The position numbers were made by a program, and so were the translations under genes. Source: Paragorgia papillata (Eukaryota; Cnidaria; Anthozoa; Scleralcyonacea; Coralliidae). From it: DNA of 64,000 bases. Numbering within the stretch: position 1 is the stretch's first letter; every line of letters begins with the position of its first letter. The notes under the pieces were generated by a model that did no database searches, was not told the DNA's origin, and saw only the letters and a program-made list of their open reading frames with translations. Below are positions 31,882 to 43,143 of the stretch, piece after piece. The stretch is taken from the NCBI GenBank assembly GCA_035771165.1, contig JAWNZC010000446.1, forward strand, positions 1,892,783-1,956,782, written 5' to 3'.

Positions 31882-33028
31882 TAGCCTGCGAGCCGGCTCT
31901 TGGGTAGCTAGGGCGGGAGGTGAAATATAGAGCCTGCACGCATAGCTATCAAATTTGAGTGCCGCCTCTTCTAAAGGGTTGTCAAAAGCGACCAATCAGA
32001 AACCAGACACGCAATGTAAACAAAGAAAACGGTTTTACTTCCTCGCCATGCAGACTAATACGCTAATGAAATATTATTTGGAACAGTGGTTCGCCCATTT
32101 TGGACAGAATAACAAGTTTTATAAAACGCAGAATCTTGAACTCTACATCAAATGAAAGCTCATTCAACATATAACAACATACGCACACAATATATTTCAA
32201 CGATTCGTAGTTCTGAAATTACTAGTCATCTTGTTCCACAAATGACAAGACAATGATATGCCGTATAGCCGCCGTGCCACTTCGGTACGTCCTGTCCGAC
32301 TTTTTCCTATCTCTATATATTTTCACATATCGAGTGGAAGAACTGAAAAGAAGGAGCCGGAGTCTTTCAGACTTTAACTTTGCCTGGCCATAGGAACTTC
32401 AGTCCTATAAATAATCTTATCCCGAGAGCTACAGGGCGGTACAAAAAGCTGTGTGTATTGCAGGCGAATGGTGTTTCGAACCTTATCGTTTGTTTTATAG
32501 ATAATATTTTCTCAATCGTGGCGAAGTTGTCCTTTGATACCAAATTTTCAATTAATTGACTTATCCATGAGAGGACGATTTGTTTTCACACTATACTAAA
32601 GTGTTTAACAACCGTGGCAAAGGGAAAAGGTGGTGAAATTTTTGGAACGAATCTGAAACGCTGACATTTCAAGCAAGGACTCCCCTCGAAACGTCAGTAT
32701 TTCGTTTCAAATCGATTCGGGTCTATCGATCTGGGTCTATCCTAATAATATGATTTTAATACGGTTCGTACAACCCTTGATAAATGATCAAAGATATTAA
32801 AAATATTTACCTGATGGAAATATCTTTCAGACACAAATGCACTTAATATTTTACAAATTACCAGCAGTCTATTAATATATGGTTGTACGTCAACAATCAG
32901 CATCTCGTCCAATCAGTGAGCTGCGTCCCAATTTGGAACGCTACCACTAAAAAAAACAATACTACGCATGCAGGCTCTCCTTCTCCTCCTCTCCCCAATC
33001 CCCCAAAGGAGAGCCGGCTCGCAGGCTA
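31882..33028. mobile_element. Non-autonomous element with 9-bp TSD (MULE-like), private to copy 1
   Basis: Perfect inverted ends TAGCCTGCGAGCCGGCTCT (19 bp) and perfect 9-bp flanks AATGATACC (31873-31881 and 33029-33037). TSD length points to the Mutator-like superfamily. 1147 bp, no transposase frame. Copy 2 has only a single AATGATACC (58856-58866). Confidence 0.85.
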
Positions 33029-33037
33029 AATGATACC

Positions 33038-33320
33038 CTATAATTTACAAGTATACCTCGAAAATGCTTTTTACCTTTTCCAATTAAAAGATGCAAATTA
33101 CTTTTTACCTATATATTTCATCACGAAATTTTGTCTTGGAATTTTAAGCTATAAAGCACCGTGAACGAAAACAATAAAATATAAATGTAGAACAGTAATT
33201 TCCATGTTTAGTGTTAAACAACTGCTTGAGCAAAGAGATCTATATTCTTTCAAAAACAACAAAATTTCCTTCATAATTCCCTGCAGGACCGCTTATCTAG
33301 GGACAGTGCTTCCATTTAAA
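33038..33320. other. Unique duplicated sequence, no gene seen
   Basis: Matches 58867-59068 and 60628-60710 in copy 2, where a hAT element interrupts it. Nothing else recognised. Confidence 0.5.
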
Positions 33321-33635
33321 GGCCCCGTTTACACTAGAGCAAAAGTATCCGGATTCACATTGTTTTTCATCCTCATGGGAATAAAAAACAATGTGAATTC
33401 GGAAACTTTTGCTGTAGTGTGACGGGGTCTTTCCACACGTATCCAGATTTGGCCTTCCGTCCACATGCACGTAAACGATGAAGCGGTTATCAAAAACGGA
33501 ACTTTTCGAGGACGGTCTCCAAAGTGGAACTTTTTGAAAACGCCGTTTTCCTGTTCTCGTGTGGACGCGGATTTTTTTGAAAACGGATAAAAGTAGTTGC
33601 GTTTTCAAAAAATTCCGGTACGCGTGGACGTAGCC
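33321..33635. mobile_element. MITE with GGCCCCGTTTACACT end, copy 1
   Basis: Starts GGCCCCGTTTACACTAGAGC and ends CGCGTGGACGTAGCC, an imperfect inverted pair. An inner foldback (CATTGTTTTTCATCCTCATG, then ATAAAAAACAATG) is present once here and twice in copy 2. Runs of GTTTTCAAAAA at the right. Confidence 0.65.
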
Positions 33636-33814
33636 TTATTAGCGACTGGCCTAAATTATTTTTTCGATCCCAATTTTAACTAAGAAGCAACATTCCCATC
33701 CTTAAATTTATATGCCAAAATAACCACAATTGAATTTTTGTTCAATATAAAACCAAAAAAGAAACACTATATGTCAATATATGTCGAGGTTCAAACCGGT
33801 GAAATATATATCTG

Positions 33815-35268
33815 CAGGGGCGGATTTAGCATACATCAGACCGGTCACGCGACTGACGTAAAAAATCACCAGAATAATTGCGCAATCACACAATATTTTA
33901 ATCTCGACAGTCTTCTAGAAAATGTTATGTCGTGACTCCAAAGTTTGGCAGACTGATTAGGTTTCAAATTCGCTTTTATCGTAATTTGCGAGTCAGCAAA
34001 CACCGGGCAGGGATGACCGGTGGTCAGCGTTCGCTTTGAGAGTTTTGACCGGTTTGCGGAGAGATCTGATTGGTGTTTGGTCAATTTGACCGATCTGCAC
34101 CATGGCAACCACTTTTTTGACCGATTTGCCTCAAACCTGATTGGCTGCTGCGTTGATTTTGGGCTTTTTGACCGATCTGCACCATGGCAACCATCGATTG
34201 CTGAGTCAGCTGAGATACCGAGTAATTTATTCATAGCCAGGTTTCTCACTGTGTTCGTGGTTTCTGTCATACGAGTTCTGTATGAGCGTTTTCGAACGGG
34301 TTTTAGCTGCTTTTAACAGCAACGATGAAGAAATACTGTTATACTGTGAACAACCTACGATGATTTGTCATCCAGATTACACAGTCATCGATGTATTTCA
34401 AGCGAGGAACATTTTAATAGACGCGATTGAAAGCGTCTGAATTTTGGCGCCGCGCGGAGTCATTTATTCCCCTACTGCTGTAAGGTAAGACTGGTAAGTT
34501 AAGGTCGTCTTAGTTTCATTTCAAATATACAAACAATCTAGTGTCGAATATATGTGTTTTTGTCCAGTCTCAATATCGTATTATTTATCATTTTGCGTCC
34601 TAGTGAAGTCTGAGTTCAGAGTTCAGAGTTCAGACATATATTTATTCAGCAAGGCGGCATTAGCATATTTCACGCTTGCCAGGAGCTCTTATATATATGA
34701 ATTTGAAAGGATCAATTGATCCTTAAGCCAAGGTTTAGTTCAACGTTAAATTGGATCTTTCTTTTCATGATTTTGAAATGAATAACTGTTTAGTCTCGCT
34801 ATCTTGCTCTGATAAGATATATTTTAACGGCGCGTTCGTGAAATATGACCCCAGGTTTATCTAATTAGCTTATAATCAATGTTACGGTAGTCGGTAGATA
34901 ACATACAATTTATTAAATTAGAGAAAATTACACACTACAAGGTCTTTGAGACAATGAATATTTAGTTAATTTTGGAAAGCATGCATGGGTGTTTGCGCCT
35001 TTCTCGTTTGGCTAATATTTTAGTTAGCTCTGTAAAAATATAAATGCTGAACATCCAATTTGGACAATTGTTTTGTAAACATAATAAAATGTGCCATTAA
35101 AAATATGTTTTAATAGTTTCAAAATTTTGCTCAAATGTGCTGTCAAATCGTGGGAAATGCCGTTTTAGAGCCCCCAATTTCAAAAATTTTCCGGGGGACA
35201 CCCAGACCCCCCTAGAACCGTGGCCCACAACTTTGACTGCCGTTTTCAAAATCCTAAATCCGCCCCTG
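33815..35268. mobile_element. hAT-type non-autonomous element, private to copy 1
   Basis: Perfect inverted ends CAGGGGCGGATTTAG (33815) and CTAAATCCGCCCCTG (to 35268). ATCTG repeats on both sides and the site is empty in copy 2 (about 61335). The full 8-bp duplication is not preserved. The interior has a repeated TTGACCGATCTGCACCATGG motif (34089 and 34167) and subterminal sequence resembling the MITE at 7798-8469. No transposase recognised. The 134-codon minus ORF has no known domain. Confidence 0.82.
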
Positions 35269-35357
35269 ATCTGGCACACAATACTACAGCTATAGATAAT
35301 TCCATAATTACAGTGCAAAAATAGCAAGTATTTCTTTAGCTAAAATTCACGAATATT

Positions 35358-35549
35358 ATGATGCCATTCAAATGTCATTTTTTAAACTCAGCTTCATTTC
35401 GTCAAACTTTTCTTTCCGAAGAAAATTTTCTTGATATAGTGCCGTGCGGGTCTTTTGAAAACATGTATGCGTCTTTGGCACTCTGCGGTGATATATACGT
35501 GAAGAATCAAATGCGTGATAAAAGACTGATCGAGAAAGATTTTTATTGA
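35358..35549 (+). CDS. Uncharacterised 63-codon ORF, copy 1
   Basis: ATG-started frame MMPFKCHFLNSASFRQTFLS to KRLIEKDFY and stop, also open in copy 2 (61421-61612) with several replacements (Cys-Gly-Asp-Ile-Tyr-Val vs Arg-Gly-Asp-Leu-Tyr-Ala). I do not recognise it, and an overlapping minus frame is equally open. It may be fortuitous. Confidence 0.15.
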   Translation: MMPFKCHFLNSASFRQTFLSEENFLDIVPCGSFENMYASLALCGDIYVKNQMRDKRLIEKDFY

Positions 35550-37638
35550 ATGGCGCCAGTGAACACATGCTGAGACAGAATAAACCAACACCTAACCCCT
35601 GCAGTCATTAAGCTGATAATATCATGTTTGCGGCTATTTATTTTGCTCTCGCAAAATCATTTTTACTAATCCTACCTCCGTTGACGTAAATTCGGGCCAT
35701 TATAAGCGGCCTTGCCTTGAATGATGATAAAGCATTTTAAATTGGTATAATACTATAATCAGTCTAACACAAATGTAAGTTGAAAAAAACTGAAAACTAC
35801 TTTCATCAGAATTACTTTCATCAGAATACTCCGTTTTGAACTATCTTTCCCAGTCCAATATTGCATGCTTTTGGAATACAAAGAGTATAACTGGCAGCCG
35901 ATATTTCGCATTTGATTTTTTAATTGCATTATATAGATTGTATATGGTTTAGAAGATATTCAATATCGATTTTAATTTGTCAGTCAAGCACTTTTAACAT
36001 GGGTTGTAGCCCGAAAGATTTGGCGACTTTGCTATTAACGTTAAATTATGCTATATAGACCGATATTATAAAGGCACAAACTTGAAAAACTTCGCGGACA
36101 AATTCAAGTTACATGATTAAAATTATCGTGATTACCACACACGTCAAAACTTGGACTATTAAAATAGTCCGTGCGAAAACGCACTAATAACTTACTGTTT
36201 TAACGTTTAAAGAATATTATTCCTTTCCTTTGTACACAAATATAATTTTTGTCTCGCGCAAAACTATTAATTAAACGGTATAATTTTATACCTGACGCTG
36301 TGCCTTTAAAATTTAAAGCTTTGGATTTGTATACCAGTTCAAAATGCACTTAGTAAACTCAAATATCATAGATTGAATAGCAGAAATAATAGTTACAGAG
36401 GTCACGTATAATGAATCCTCCGTTGGTCACAGGCCCATGCACTGGTTATATGAACTTGGCTTGGCTATCTTTAAAAGGGGAACAAGATTCGATAACAAAT
36501 TTTGGCGGATATCACACTTCATAATATAATGTGCCAATGTCGAACGATCTTCTTGTCAACATGCGACGAGTTACGTCATGAATGACCTCATTGAGTACAT
36601 ATTAATGTTCGCGAAGTGTTAATTTTGCTGATTAGAATGGGGTTTTTGTATAATTTGTACAAATCGATTGGTGTACAGTCTGTCACTTAATTTTCGAGCA
36701 CAGAAAATAATCATGCAGTTGCTCACCCTTTCCGTGAATTTCCGTGACGTGAATTCTAAACTGTCACGAAAATTTCATGTCACAAGGCAAATGCGTAAAC
36801 GGTACAGTATACCACAAAGGGTATCATATTTGTGAATGACCGTCGAAATGAGTCAAGTTTTGAGAAAAACTGTTGTCGGATGGTGGTAGTTATCAATCTC
36901 AGAGTCGACTTATGCGAGTTTACGTCACCTTTTTGTTATCCCCACCTAGCCTCGTTTTGGCAAGATGTAGTGTTAAAATGAGGCCTAGTGTTGACAACGA
37001 AAGCTCAACAAAGTAAATTGTCAGATTTGCTAGCTTATAATTCACTATGTATGTGGTTCATTACGTCATATGTGGGAGTTGACTCAACTGAGTGGGAGAA
37101 AAACGTCAAAGTCAACGCCCGGCTAATTAAGCCTCACACCCACAGCGACCAAACCATGGCAAAGCTTGGCAATCGACTTTTATGGGCCGATACCACAGGG
37201 TGGACAATAGGTACTCAGACTTGCTCATTGAATATCTAGCTTGTTCTTTAATTATGTATACGTCTAGCCTAAGTGGACGTTGACTCAGCGGAACTGAAGT
37301 GGGGTTACCATGCATAAAGTGATCAGGTTTGCTTATTCATCATGTTTTAGGTCGGGCTATTTTTTACAATCTTTTTTTTTATGGTGTGAAATTAGTCTAT
37401 CAAGGTTAGCTAGTTATTATTTAACAATTATTCTCACTAGGACCTGCGCCGCATAATACCATGCGAGGTGAGTAATTAACCCGCATTCCTGCAAAGCCCA
37501 AGGGAATGCAAGCTAGTATATATAGGCAACCGAAAAACCGTGCTTTTCACCATTTGCCACGAAGATAGACACACTAGGATTGGATAATTTGTTTTCAGTA
37601 GTCCTGTGTCGCAGCCGAGCTCGTTTTTCTCCGTATAT
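35550..37638. other. Duplicated non-coding sequence
   Basis: Matches 61613-63714 closely. It contains no domain that I recognise. The open frame 36988-37239 has a GTG start and no motif. Confidence 0.5.
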
Positions 37639-37704
37639 ATGGCCGACCAACAGGGTCAGAGTCCCGTTCCTATCGATGTTGCCGCAGCATTAGCCGAACA
37701 CTAG
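37639..37704 (+). pseudogene. Short broken ORF beginning MADQQ, copy 1
   Basis: An ATG preceded by TCTCCGTATAT opens MADQQGQSPVPIDVAAALAE, then His and a TAG. In copy 2 the stop codon position is CAG, but two single-base deletions upstream shift the frame. The peptide resembles the start of some retroelement gag-like proteins, but I cannot assign it. Confidence 0.3.
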
Positions 37705-37840
37705 CAAAACGTATTACGTGTGGACGTAGCCTTATTTTTACAAAGTTATGTGTGTCAGCTTCTGTCGGTTGTTTATTCTTCGTGTTTCCCTTACTTCGTT
37801 TTGTCCCACTATATGTAGCGCGTTATCCTCACCGCGTCCC

Positions 37841-37858
37841 CCCCCCCCCCCCTCCCCC
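37841..37858. repeat. Poly(C) tract
   Basis: Fourteen C, then CTCCCCCC. In copy 2 the same place reads CGCCCCCCTCCC, i.e. a length-variable homopolymer. Confidence 0.8.
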
Positions 37859-37913
37859 CGTACTTAATTGATCGCTATCATGGCATATTTCGATGCGTGT
37901 GTATATTGTATTT

Positions 37914-38547
37914 AATATACGCTTCCCAATGTTTTGTTCAACTGTTGTTTCGTTACGACTCTTCATGATATTTGTAATCCCTACTGCTTAGCCAGGTTTC
38001 GGCCGTTTTAGTTTTATAAGAACCGGGATATCTTTAACAAGGTTACAACCTCTGTTAATTTCCTTTACTTTGCGAGCATATATTTGGTTGCCGTTTTGTT
38101 GCTTTGACGTCTTTACAAACCAGATAGGGAAATTTGCTTCTCGATGATTTCAATATGAAAATCTGAAGCCTTTGTTCAGTCGGGCGACGCCTCGCTGGCG
38201 ATATTTGCATGTGTTGGTTTCTTGAGTATTTCGGCCAGGTTTTACCTGTCAAGTGTTGTGTTATATAGTCTTTGTCCTATTCCTGATTTCCTCCGCACTG
38301 TTTTACTACGGCGAAGCCCAGGTTTTTGACCGCAGTTTCCTTTTCACCAAGCAGCGTTTTGCCCTCTTTGTTGTATGATCGAACACAATCGAGATCTTCG
38401 GCCACAAATATCAAATATGCACATACATGCAGACTGTCTTGGGCATTGGCTCTTCCTATCTGGCAACCTGATCATCGAGAGGAGCACTCTTGGTTTTTGT
38501 CACTATATACTGACTTTGTCACGATATTTTGGCACTATTGTTGAGAT
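37914..38547. other. No gene recognised
   Basis: Beyond the part of the duplicated segment whose partner is visible in the window. GC is somewhat higher than in the flanks. Short frames only (38055-38252 minus, 38375-38638 plus), with no motif. Confidence 0.4.
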
Positions 38548-38830
38548 GCAGCGCCCTAACAGCACACGCCATCCGTGCTCCTTTAGGGGAGCACGGATGG
38601 CGTGTGCTGTTGGGGCGCTGCCTCTCACGAATAGTTAAGCGCGGTTAGACGGTGTTAGTACTTGGATGGGTGACCGTCTGCCGTTCTCGAGCTTGGGACT
38701 CATGCAAGTAGAGTTTAGTTGATCTCTCTTGTACTCCGAGGGTTTTTCGTCGGGTTCTCCGGTTTTCCTCCCTGCGTAAAATCAACACCTAGGGCTTAGC
38801 TGGGATCCGTGGTCTGAAACTGTGTCGTAT
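38548..38830 (+). mobile_element. 5S rRNA-derived SINE with palindromic head
   Basis: 5S-like internal region GTTAGTACTTGGATGGGTGA at about 38654-38673, same family as 17225-17541. The first 34 bases of the element are preceded head-to-head by an inverted copy (GCAGCGCCCTAACAGCACAC from 38548, mirrored to 38621), making a 74-bp palindrome with a 5-base loop. The body carries TCCGGTTTTCCTCCCTGCGT and AAAATCAACACCTAGGGCTT, matching the other copy. Confidence 0.78.
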
Positions 38831-39370
38831 GGCGGCTGCTTAAAGCGCCTTTGATATGCCTCGAGACGGCCACATTGAAAAATCCTTAGGAGTAATTTGA
38901 TTGTAAACATACACGTTTGATGTATTCTAATTAAAGACCTAGTTACCTTCGGAGTTCTCGTGTTCGGTTGCTTTTGTGGAGGCATCCTTTGCCCGGCCTG
39001 GCTGTTTATATGCGCCTCTCTCTCACAACTTGCCGTTTTCGGCTATAAAAGCTCGCCGTTTTATTATACGCCTGTCTTATCCTGTTCACGTCGGGTGACG
39101 TACGCGATAATCCGAACAAATTCTCTCGTATTCTAGCCTATTTACGAACTTCTGTCGCGGTGCACCGAAGTTTGTACGATTCGTCTTGTTTTTGGTAAAG
39201 CGGTGTCGTTAAACTTTATACCTTCTAGTCTAGGCGTTCTTACTTATGAGATTACACACCGAAGTTTTATGTCGTACTCATTGCGCTGACGCGAAGTCTG
39301 TCTACATGCGTTTTGGGTGAAACAATGTCTTCGCTTGCTTTTCGTATTGTGGCATATTTTGTTTGGTGAG
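38831..39370. other. No gene recognised
   Basis: Moderate GC, no long ORF. A TATAAAAG box lies in TTCGGCTATAAAAGCTCG at about 39033-39050, but I cannot link it to a gene. Confidence 0.35.
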
Positions 39371-39475
39371 ATAATTTAATGTATACATGTGCTTTTGGTG
39401 ATGCATTTACATGTGCCTTTGGTGAGGCATTTACGTGTGCCTTTGGTGAGGCCATTTACATGTGCCTTTGATCGG
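39371..39475. repeat. Minisatellite of GTGCCTTTGGTGAGGCATTT
   Basis: About four to five units of 22-27 bp (TTTACATGTGCCTTTGGTGA). More diverged units (GGTGAAGCAATTT) extend to about 39575. Confidence 0.85.
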
Positions 39476-39577
39476 AGCAATTTAATTATCTCTTGGGTGA
39501 AGCCTGAATTTGATGTACGAGGGGTACTTTTTGTAAAGCAATTTCATATATGTATGTGCTTGTGGTGAAGCAATTTG

Positions 39578-40179
39578 TAATTGATGAAATTCATTCAGAT
39601 TGTTCCAAGGCCCGTGAAGCTACACTGATGAGCTGTTGAACAGCGAAACACCGTGTCTGTAGATTGAACTATGTACGCTCCTTCACTTCGGTGTTGTTGA
39701 GCACTCTGTGAAGTTGCCGTGGGTACCTATTAGCGATAATGCAACGCTCACTACCCTTGTGGACGTTTGAGCACTCTGGGCCCATGCGCACATCACGCTA
39801 TCTGAATGTATTTCACCGATGCTGTCCCACATGCGGCTGTCACCGACGATCGCATGTGTATAAGTAATTGATGAAATTCATTCAGATTGTTCCAAGCTAC
39901 ACTGATGAGCTGTTGAACAGCGAAACACCGTGTCTGTAGATTGAACTATGTACGCTCCTTCACTTCGGTGTTGTTGAGCACTCTGTGAAGTTGCCGTGGG
40001 TACCTATTAGCGATAATGCAACGCTCACTACCCTTGTGGAAGTTTGAGCACTCTGGGCCCATGCGCACTTCACGCTATCTGAATGTATTTCACCGATGCT
40101 GTCCCACATGCGGCTGTCACCGACGATCGCATGTGTATAAGTAATTGATGAAATTCATTCAGATTGTTCCAAGCTACAC
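39578..40179. repeat. Satellite-like tandem repeat, about 280-bp unit
   Basis: TAATTGATGAAATTCATTCA recurs at 39578, 39865 and 40142 (spacings 287 and 277). The units are nearly identical apart from a 9-base insert and single substitutions. The third unit is cut by the element at 40180-41826 and resumes at 41827-41880. Confidence 0.92.
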
Positions 40180-41826
40180 TACCCTGGATGCTAGAGGTTC
40201 TTGGTGGAAGGGAGGAAAAGAGGGAAGGGAGAGAAAAAAGGGGGAAAGATGGGGGAAAGGAGGGAAGAACCTCTGGCGCCACGGCTTGCGAATCTCACTT
40301 CCATGTTTGTACCTTGGCACAGAACTTGTAAAACAGGTTTTGACTTTATGACGTCTATTTTTTATATAATATCATTAATATGGTGGGTAGTGAGACCTTC
40401 ACTGGCGTTGTGTGAGGACTAATTTGGAGCATAATACTTAGTGTTCCACCACAGCAGCTACAACGCACTGTTATTAGTGGTATGTTTCATAAATTTGCCA
40501 GTTTACTTCGCTCATTTTTGAGCCTAATACTTTACGTTTGACCACACCAGTTAAGTTTCACGTGAAGTGTCTAGTTTCAGTCGGTAGGTCGTAAAATATG
40601 CCTGCGGTTTGATGTAGGTCGTAAAATATGCCTGCGGTTTGATGTATGTTTGGGAGAAGAATGAAGCGTGGAAGGATTTATGTAGGTCTGTGTTCTTTGG
40701 ATAACCCTCGACGCGTTTCGACCTTCCAGTCTTCTTCAGGAGGGATTTTGAGTCGATGTTGAAATCAGTAATGTTAAGAAGAAATTACAGATATTAGAAG
40801 GCGCGTGCAACACTGAAGTATAATAGACAAGTTAAAAATAAAAATAAAGTCTTACTGAATGTCTGTGTAGTTTTGGTGTAGTCCGTAACGTACTGGCAAT
40901 GCATCCGTGGTCGACTTTATAAATTGGTGAATTTCCCGCTCCTCTGTCCCGTGTCGATTATGTCGTTTCGTTATAGTATATATATCGTGTGTATCGCGTG
41001 GTTTGTGGTTTTAGTTATGTCGCCGTTACGTCTGAAATAAAAGGGTTATTGTGTAATCTGTCTAGTGGTGAGTGAGTGAGATAGTACATCCTACATGTCG
41101 GTTAATTAGTGTTCGTTCCAGTTGTAGTTACAATTGTAAATAAAATGTCGTAGTTGTCAGTATTCGCATCAGTTGGTTTGAGTCAATTAACAACTATAAG
41201 TAAAACGTCGTGGGTCAGTAGGTGTCAGGTATATAGTTATGATTGTGAGTAAAACGTCTAGATGTCAAGTAAAACGTCGTAGATGTCAGTTAGTATTCGT
41301 TTCAGTAATTCAGTTAGTTTGAGTCAGTTAACCATTGTAAGTTAAACGTCGCGTAGATGTCGGTTAGCATTTGTATTAGTTAGTTTCGGTCAATAGTTAA
41401 CCAAGCAACTGCCGTTGTGAAGGGAGACTTGGTTTAGCTCCAACCCGTTCGCCACAAGTGAATGCCAATTTTCTATCCTCGGAAAAAGTGCTTTTAGAGT
41501 TGCCGAAACTGCTTCGGTATATATCTCTCCCATTTTCTCTGTCGTTTTTGCGTTTTGACTAAAAACTGTAAAAAGCTCTACCAAAACCGGTTTTCTTTGC
41601 TTAACCAATCATATCGCTTCAATCACTGCTAATTATAACTGACCAATCATGTGCCTAGTACAATTTCTGTACCCAGAATCTAAACATGGAAGTGAGATTC
41701 GCAAGCCGTGCCACCAGAGGTTCTTTCTCTCCCTTTTCCTTCCCTTTCCCCTCTCTTCCCTCTCTTTCCCTCCCTTCCCCCTTCCTTCCCCCGTCTTTCT
41801 CCCAAGAACCTCTGGCATCCAGGGTA
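40180..41826. mobile_element. Non-autonomous element with 9-bp TSD and homopurine ends (MULE-like)
   Basis: Inverted ends TACCCTGGATGCYAGAGGTT; perfect 9-bp flanks AAGCTACAC (40171-40179 and 41827-41835). The TIR extends through a homopurine/homopyrimidine block (AGGGAAGGGAGAGAAAAAAG and its mirror CTCCCTTTTCC) into GCGAATCTCACTTCCATGTT, about 150-170 bp in all. The interior contains degenerate AAAACGTCGTAGATGTCAGT repeats (about 41100-41360). No transposase frame. Confidence 0.86.
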
Positions 41827-41880
41827 AAGCTACACTGATGAGCTGTTGAACAGCGAAACACCGTGTCTGTAGATTGAACT
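41827..41880. repeat. Resumed satellite unit
   Basis: Continuation of the third 280-bp unit after the insertion (AGCTACACTGATGAGCTGTT), ending at a TA dinucleotide tract at 41880-41896. Confidence 0.85.
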
Positions 41881-41920
41881 ATATATATATATATATGTAA
41901 TATTTATAAACCGCGCAGGA

Positions 41921-41980
41921 GGGCTTTATCGGATATAAAACACGAGGCGATAGCCGAGTGTTTTAGAGCCGATAAAGCCC
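41921..41980. repeat. Palindrome GGGCTTTATCGG
   Basis: GGGCTTTATCGG mirrored by CCGATAAAGCCC, inner AAACACGAGGC and GTGTTT. Probably the core of a foldback MITE. Confidence 0.75.
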
Positions 41981-42026
41981 GTACTGCAAGGTTTTTAAAT
42001 GGATTCTAAAAAGAATCACTTCATAC

Positions 42027-42304
42027 GTTCATTGGCGTAGTAATTTTGAAAATTAAGCTTATCTCAGCCGTTAAAAACCAGCGAGAAACTTAGAGCGAGT
42101 CTATATCACATATATAGATCCGATACGCTCATGATTTTTCTTTGTGTTTTCCTCATGAATTATTAATGAATTTTAGAAATATATATATATATTTCTAAAA
42201 CTCATTAATAATTCATGAGGACTTGTAATACAGATTCCTCTTGATTTACATAAATTTTAACTTTGATTTTCTCGACTTTTAGAAAAATTACTACGTCAAT
42301 GAAC
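42027..42304. mobile_element. Foldback MITE with 70-bp AT-rich palindromic core
   Basis: Ends GTTCATTGGCGTAGTAATTT and AAATTACTACGTCAATGAAC. The core 42151-42220 is an almost perfect palindrome (CCTCATGAATTATTAATGAA to TTCATTAATAATTCATGAGG with one or two mismatches) with (TA)n at the axis. A similar CATGAATTATTAATGAATTT-like sequence occurs near 2180. Confidence 0.8.
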
Positions 42305-42351
42305 TTACCAAATCGGATCGTTTTAGAAGTCATTTACAGAATTCGTGTCCA

Positions 42352-42410
42352 TTCTGTACCGGGATACAGGCACTCGGCTTCGCCTCGTGTCTGTATACCC
42401 CGATACAGAA
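42352..42410. repeat. Palindrome centred on GGCTTCGCC
   Basis: TTCTGTACCGGGATACAGGC is mirrored by GTGTCTGTATACCCCGATAC and AGAA. Type of foldback core also seen at 29093 and 41921. Confidence 0.75.
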
Positions 42411-42432
42411 CGGCCAGTCATTCTGTTAGTTG

Positions 42433-42466
<34 letters not shown>

Positions 42467-42906
42467 CAATTAGCCACCAATATGATAACTTTAAGTGAAA
42501 ACCTTGGCAATAACTATATGTATCTTGAACATTTTCCCTACTTAATTTCTACATAAGCAGAAAATCTGGTAAAGAGGGTAAAGAGCCTAGAATTGTAAGG
42601 TACAGTATATTAGTCAACTATGATGCATTGCAATATATATATATATAGATCGTAATATCATGTTTGCGGGAATTTCTTTGGTTCTCACAGGTCCATTAAC
42701 CACTATTATTATACATTTTTTCGAATCCTTGATTATAATTGGTCAGAAACTTGGTAAGAATTATTGATATCTGCACTTTTAGTTGTATTTGCCGCTGTAA
42801 TGGTTTGATTCTGAGCCCACAATGGTATTATCTATTCTGTAGATTTTGAAGGTATTCATCTGTACTCATAAAACTGTGTATTTTGACTTTGTTCAGTTCT
42901 GCTCTT
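42411..42906. other. AT-rich sequence with (TA)n tracts
   Basis: TA dinucleotide runs at 42433-42473 and 42632-42647. No gene seen. Confidence 0.5.
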
Positions 42907-43026
42907 AGGCTCTAGTGTTCTCCTCCAAAGAGGCCCATTTGTTCCCCTCCGAAGAAGCTACTACGAGGCTTAATACAATTTGTTCTCCTCCGAAGAGGCT
43001 CAATTTTCCCCCGAAGAGGCTTACTA
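42907..43026. repeat. Minisatellite of TTCTCCTCCGAAGAGGCT
   Basis: Four degenerate units, each containing the short palindrome CCTCCGAAGAGG. A related CTCCTCCGCAGAGGCT occurs singly near 3264, 25066 and 53000. Confidence 0.75.
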
Positions 43027-43143
43027 TTTAATACCATTAGCTTTTGAAAACTGTAGTAAATCATACTTACAACAAATTTGTGGTAATTAATCATCAAAGT
43101 ACTTACCAATTAATAAACTGAAGTGAGCACCAACAAAGCTAGA

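Larger units (their letters stand above)
20842..37913. repeat. Duplicated segment, copy 1
   Basis: Collinear with 48946-64000. Similarity starts at TTATTAATATGTCAAGG (20842) and is still present at 37913 when copy 2 reaches the window end, so the true right limit is unknown. By eye, unique DNA differs by a few percent plus microsatellite length changes. Copy 1 alone has insertions at 27343-27925, 31458-33028 and 33815-35268 and about 112 extra bases near 21309-21421. An offset of about 28.1 kb with abutting units fits a tandem duplication. Confidence 0.93.

Noticed and set aside
33866..34270. 134-codon minus ORF inside the hAT MITE
   Set aside because: Ser/Lys-rich frame over internal repeats, no domain, and a plus-strand frame overlaps it equally well.
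36988..37239. 83-codon ORF conserved at 63055-63306
   Set aside because: Start is GTG, no motif, and conservation equals that of surrounding duplicated non-coding DNA.
38622..38700. Functional 5S rRNA gene
   Set aside because: Only the internal control region resembles 5S; both ends differ and the same chimeric body occurs at 17225, which fits a SINE.
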